Assembly (NCBI GenBank): GCA_016207625.1
Contig: JACQPF010000044.1
Coordinates: 1-6,266 of the forward strand
Length of the DNA stretch: 6,266 nt
Direction of reading: 5' to 3'
Source of the DNA: Elusimicrobiota bacterium
Lineage (GTDB): Bacteria; Elusimicrobiota; Elusimicrobia; FEN-1173
The notes below the pieces were generated by a model. The model worked only from the letters and a program-made list of their open reading frames with translations, made no database searches and had not been told where the DNA came from. A program made the position numbers and the translations under genes. Below, one piece after another: positions 4,140 to 6,266 of the stretch (positions are counted from its first letter, which is position 1; the number at the start of each line of letters is the position of its first letter).

Positions 4140-6035
4140 ATGCGCGGGCGATTCTTGGTTGCGCTTCTTGCCGTTCTCTCCTTGGCGAGTCCTTTGTTGG
4201 CGGGTCCCTCGGTGACCGGTGCCTCAGGAACCCTTATTCATGGTGAACCGCTGGTGGTCACCGGGGCCGGGTTCGGCGCCCACGCCGATTTCCATGCGGA
4301 TCCGGACAAGCTCATCCGGGTCTTCGACGACTTCAACGACGGGGACCTGACGTCCAATCCCTATCTCAAATGGTCGGTGTATAACGAATCGGCGGGCCCG
4401 GTGGCCTATGCCAAGGACAAACCGCGCACCTCCCTTTCCGGCGACGGTTTCTACCGGCGCACCAACGTGGGCCTGGGATACCTGTACTTCATGGCCGGAA
4501 ACCAGCAGGAATATTATTCCTCCTTCTACATGCGCCTATCCGACGGCTTCGACATCACCAGCATGGGCTCCGGCACGCACCAGTTCAAGATCATTCGACT
4601 CTGGAGCTCGAACAACAAGATCAACGTCTATCCCGCCATCGGGTCCTACGACGGGTTCCACTACATGTTCGAGTTCATCAAGCCGGACGTCCTTCGCCAC
4701 CAAGCCCAGATGAACTCCATCCCCGACAAGCCCACGGGCTGGCACAAAATGACGGTCTACTACAAAAAGAACTCCTCCCCCGACTCCAACGACGGCAAGT
4801 GCCGCGTGTGGTGGGACAACAAGCTCGCCTATGACTGGAGCACGTTCGACGTCGACGACGGGAACCTCGCCGGAGAGTGGGACCTGGGCAACTACTTTTC
4901 AAGCGCTTCAAACAGCACCTGGGTGGACTTTGACGATGTGTACATGAGCCACACCCAGGCGCGCGTGGAACTGGGGAACGCGCCCACCTATTCGGCCTGC
5001 ACGATCCTGGAAACCCAGCCGCCCACCGCTTGGACGGGCACGAAGATCACGCTGAAAGCCAACAAGGGCGCTCTGACCGGTTCCAACGTCTACGTTTACG
5101 TGGTGGATAAGGACGGCAACGTCAACGAGGCCGGGGTCCCCGTGAGCGGGACGGCGCCGGCCGAGGATCCACCGCCGTCCGAGGATCCGCCGCCGTCCAC
5201 CGTGTCCATCACGGAACCCGTGGACGGATCCACCGTGTCCGGCGCCGCAGAGATCACCGCAAACGTGGACGAAAATATCGACGTGACCGGGGTGCAGTTC
5301 AAATTGGACGGCGGCAACCTGGGCGTGGAAGACTCAACGCCCCCTTATTCACAGGTTTGGAACACCACCACCACGACCAACGGAACCCATGAGCTGACCG
5401 CGGAAATCCGGGACGCCTCGGGGAACACCCTCACCACCGGCACGAACACGGTGACCGTCGACAACACCGCCGCCGTCGATGTCACACCCCCCACCCTCAC
5501 CGTCGCCGAGCCGCTCACGGCCCCCTCGGGGACGTCCGGATCCGGAAAGCTGGACCACTTGACGGGCACGGCGTCCGACGACGTGGCGGTCGTTCAAGTG
5601 ACCTGGACGCTGGACCGCGGCGGCCAAGGCACCGCCGAGGGCACGACCCAATGGGCGATCCACGACATCCCCCTGCCCGAAGGGAAGTGCAAAATCACGG
5701 TCACGGCCAAGGATGCGGCCGGGAACGTCGCCTCAAAAGACATCGTCTTGTATGGAGGGCGGGAAGACGTCTTCTTCCCGCAGCAAAACCGTCCCACCGA
5801 AAAATTCCTCAGCGAAGGCAACCCTCTGGTGTTCGATGACAACGCACTGGAAGTTGAAATCAAGGATACGGCGGGCCGAAACATCTATACCGCTCGGCGC
5901 GCGGCGGGCTCCCCCCCGCTGGTCTGGAACGGCAAAGACGAACGGGGAGATTCCGTGGAGTCGGGCGTTTACATCTGCAAGATCCGGGGCCTCGCGGGAG
6001 AAACCCTCTTCCATCCCGTCGCCGTCGTCAAATGA
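4140..6035 (+). CDS. Secreted multidomain surface protein: jelly-roll domain, two Ig-like modules, FlgD-like C-terminus
   Basis: This 631-residue protein is exported; its ligand or substrate is unknown. Residues 1-21 are a signal peptide (positive MRGR, hydrophobic 5-20, likely cut after LLA-21). Residues 23-46 (SVTGASGTLIHGEPLVVTGA, then GFG) resemble the first strands of an IPT/TIG-like Ig fold. Residues about 60-275 look like a concanavalin/LamG-like jelly roll: DDFNDGDL (63-70), HQFKIIRLW (147-155), GWHKMTVYYKK (200-210), WVDFDDVYMS (261-270). Residues 274-337 form a beta-rich cap ending VVDKDGNVNEAGVPVSG. A linker with two EDPPPS copies (342-353) leads to Ig-like modules at about 354-442 and 450-538. 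Residues 568-631 match a FlgD-like Ig module (LVWNGKDERGDSVESGVYIC, 594-613). Start is supported by AGGAG 6 bases upstream and a good promoter. No lyase catalytic motif (such as RTEL or QIH) is visible, so carbohydrate binding or adhesion is as likely as catalysis. It overlaps the convergent gene by 8 bases. Confidence 0.88.
   Translation: MRGRFLVALLAVLSLASPLLAGPSVTGASGTLIHGEPLVVTGAGFGAHADFHADPDKLIRVFDDFNDGDLTSNPYLKWSVYNESAGPVAYAKDKPRTSLSGDGFYRRTNVGLGYLYFMAGNQQEYYSSFYMRLSDGFDITSMGSGTHQFKIIRLWSSNNKINVYPAIGSYDGFHYMFEFIKPDVLRHQAQMNSIPDKPTGWHKMTVYYKKNSSPDSNDGKCRVWWDNKLAYDWSTFDVDDGNLAGEWDLGNYFSSASNSTWVDFDDVYMSHTQARVELGNAPTYSACTILETQPPTAWTGTKITLKANKGALTGSNVYVYVVDKDGNVNEAGVPVSGTAPAEDPPPSEDPPPSTVSITEPVDGSTVSGAAEITANVDENIDVTGVQFKLDGGNLGVEDSTPPYSQVWNTTTTTNGTHELTAEIRDASGNTLTTGTNTVTVDNTAAVDVTPPTLTVAEPLTAPSGTSGSGKLDHLTGTASDDVAVVQVTWTLDRGGQGTAEGTTQWAIHDIPLPEGKCKITVTAKDAAGNVASKDIVLYGGREDVFFPQQNRPTEKFLSEGNPLVFDDNALEVEIKDTAGRNIYTARRAAGSPPLVWNGKDERGDSVESGVYICKIRGLAGETLFHPVAVVK
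5163..5198 (+). repeat. Two-copy 18-bp tandem repeat encoding EDPPPS-EDPPPS
   Basis: GAGGATCCACCGCCGTCC (5163-5180) is followed immediately by the same 18 bases with a single A-to-G change (5181-5198). The change is synonymous in a CCA/CCG proline codon. The repeat forms the linker between the jelly-roll part and the first Ig-like module of the secreted protein. It looks like a recent in-frame duplication that can vary linker length. Confidence 0.85.
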
Positions 6036-6266
6036 CGAGGGTCGGCTTCCTGGCGACGCACAACAAGATGTCGTACATGTTGAGGTAAACCGGGAAATCA
6101 ATCGCGCCGTTCATCGTGAAAACGGCCCGCGCCCATTTCCCCGGGAAAACGCCGTAAACCATGGACCGATAGCTCCGTGAGTAACCGGGGTACGCCGTTT
6201 CCGCGATCGAAAACCCCGTCTTAAGAAGAGCCTTGGTCAGCGTGGCTTTCGAAAAATAAAACAAAT
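6028..6266 (-). CDS. C-terminal part of a probable SAM-dependent methyltransferase (runs off right edge)
   Basis: The frame is open from the right edge to a TGA at 6030-6028, giving 79 codons, the first one incomplete. There is no start in the window: the frame enters mid-codon and reads LFYFSKATLTKALLKTGFSI. An FS--TL---L---GF pattern of this kind is typical of the last helix and strand region of class I methyltransferases (the Methyltransf_11/23 type, where it usually reads H-hydrophobic-x-YFS). The end MYDILLCVARKP matches the final beta-strand of that fold, where the family commonly ends with a V-A-R/K-K-P segment. The SAM-binding motifs would lie beyond the edge, so family assignment rests on the tail only and the substrate cannot be named. 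Its 3' end overlaps the stop of the convergent secreted protein gene by 8 bases. Confidence 0.65.
   Translation of the reverse strand, partial: LFYFSKATLTKALLKTGFSIAETAYPGYSRSYRSMVYGVFPGKWARAVFTMNGAIDFPVYLNMYDILLCVARKPTLVI

Noticed and set aside
4678..5663. Several minus-strand open frames of 70-100 codons inside the secreted protein gene
   Set aside because: They are antisense to a gene with signal peptide, promoter, ribosome-binding site and recognisable domains, and have no domain or start signals of their own.

Overview
This window comes from a GC-rich bacterial chromosome. It carries a housekeeping translation/RNA-turnover/lipid block on the minus strand and a divergently transcribed secreted surface protein on the plus strand. 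PNPase, S15 and the biotin carboxyl carrier protein are all clearly bacterial. The plus-strand protein has a signal peptide, Ig-like modules and a C-terminal FlgD-like Ig module. That module is common on secreted proteins of diderm lineages such as Elusimicrobiota, the FCB group and related candidate phyla. The phylum cannot be fixed from sequence alone, so treat this as a weak lineage hint.

Minus strand, in order of transcription: a DoxX-family membrane protein (3939-3553), a GNAT acetyltransferase (3545-3123), rpsO for ribosomal protein S15 (3065-2799), pnp for polynucleotide phosphorylase (2619-385), and the start of accB for the acetyl-CoA carboxylase biotin carrier (344 to the left edge). 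All five point the same way with gaps of 7, 57, 179 and 40 bases, so a single transcript from a sigma70-like promoter at 3980-4008 is possible. A second candidate promoter sits directly before rpsO and would give an almost leaderless rpsO mRNA. The 179-base rpsO-pnp gap holds two strong inverted repeats. One is a long stem resembling the RNase III-cleaved leader hairpin known from enterobacterial pnp. The other is a 7-bp stem that folds over the pnp Shine-Dalgarno sequence.

The region 3940-4139 is a 200-base divergent intergenic region with back-to-back promoters whose -35 boxes lie only 10 bases apart. The plus-strand promoter (extended -10, TATAAT) drives a 631-residue secreted protein (4140-6035). 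It consists of a signal peptide, an IPT-like strand, a concanavalin/LamG-like jelly-roll region, a Pro/Glu linker, two Ig-like modules and a FlgD-like C-terminal module. Its stop overlaps by 8 bases, tail to tail, the stop of a minus-strand gene that enters from the right edge (6266-6028). That gene fragment looks like the C-terminus of a SAM-dependent methyltransferase.

No RNA gene, CRISPR array, insertion sequence or clear intrinsic terminator was found. There is no gene-free stretch over 300 bases. I see no undescribed multi-gene system here. The most interesting signals are the RNA structures around rpsO-pnp, the putative leaderless rpsO, the RGG-tailed PNPase and the surface protein of unknown ligand.
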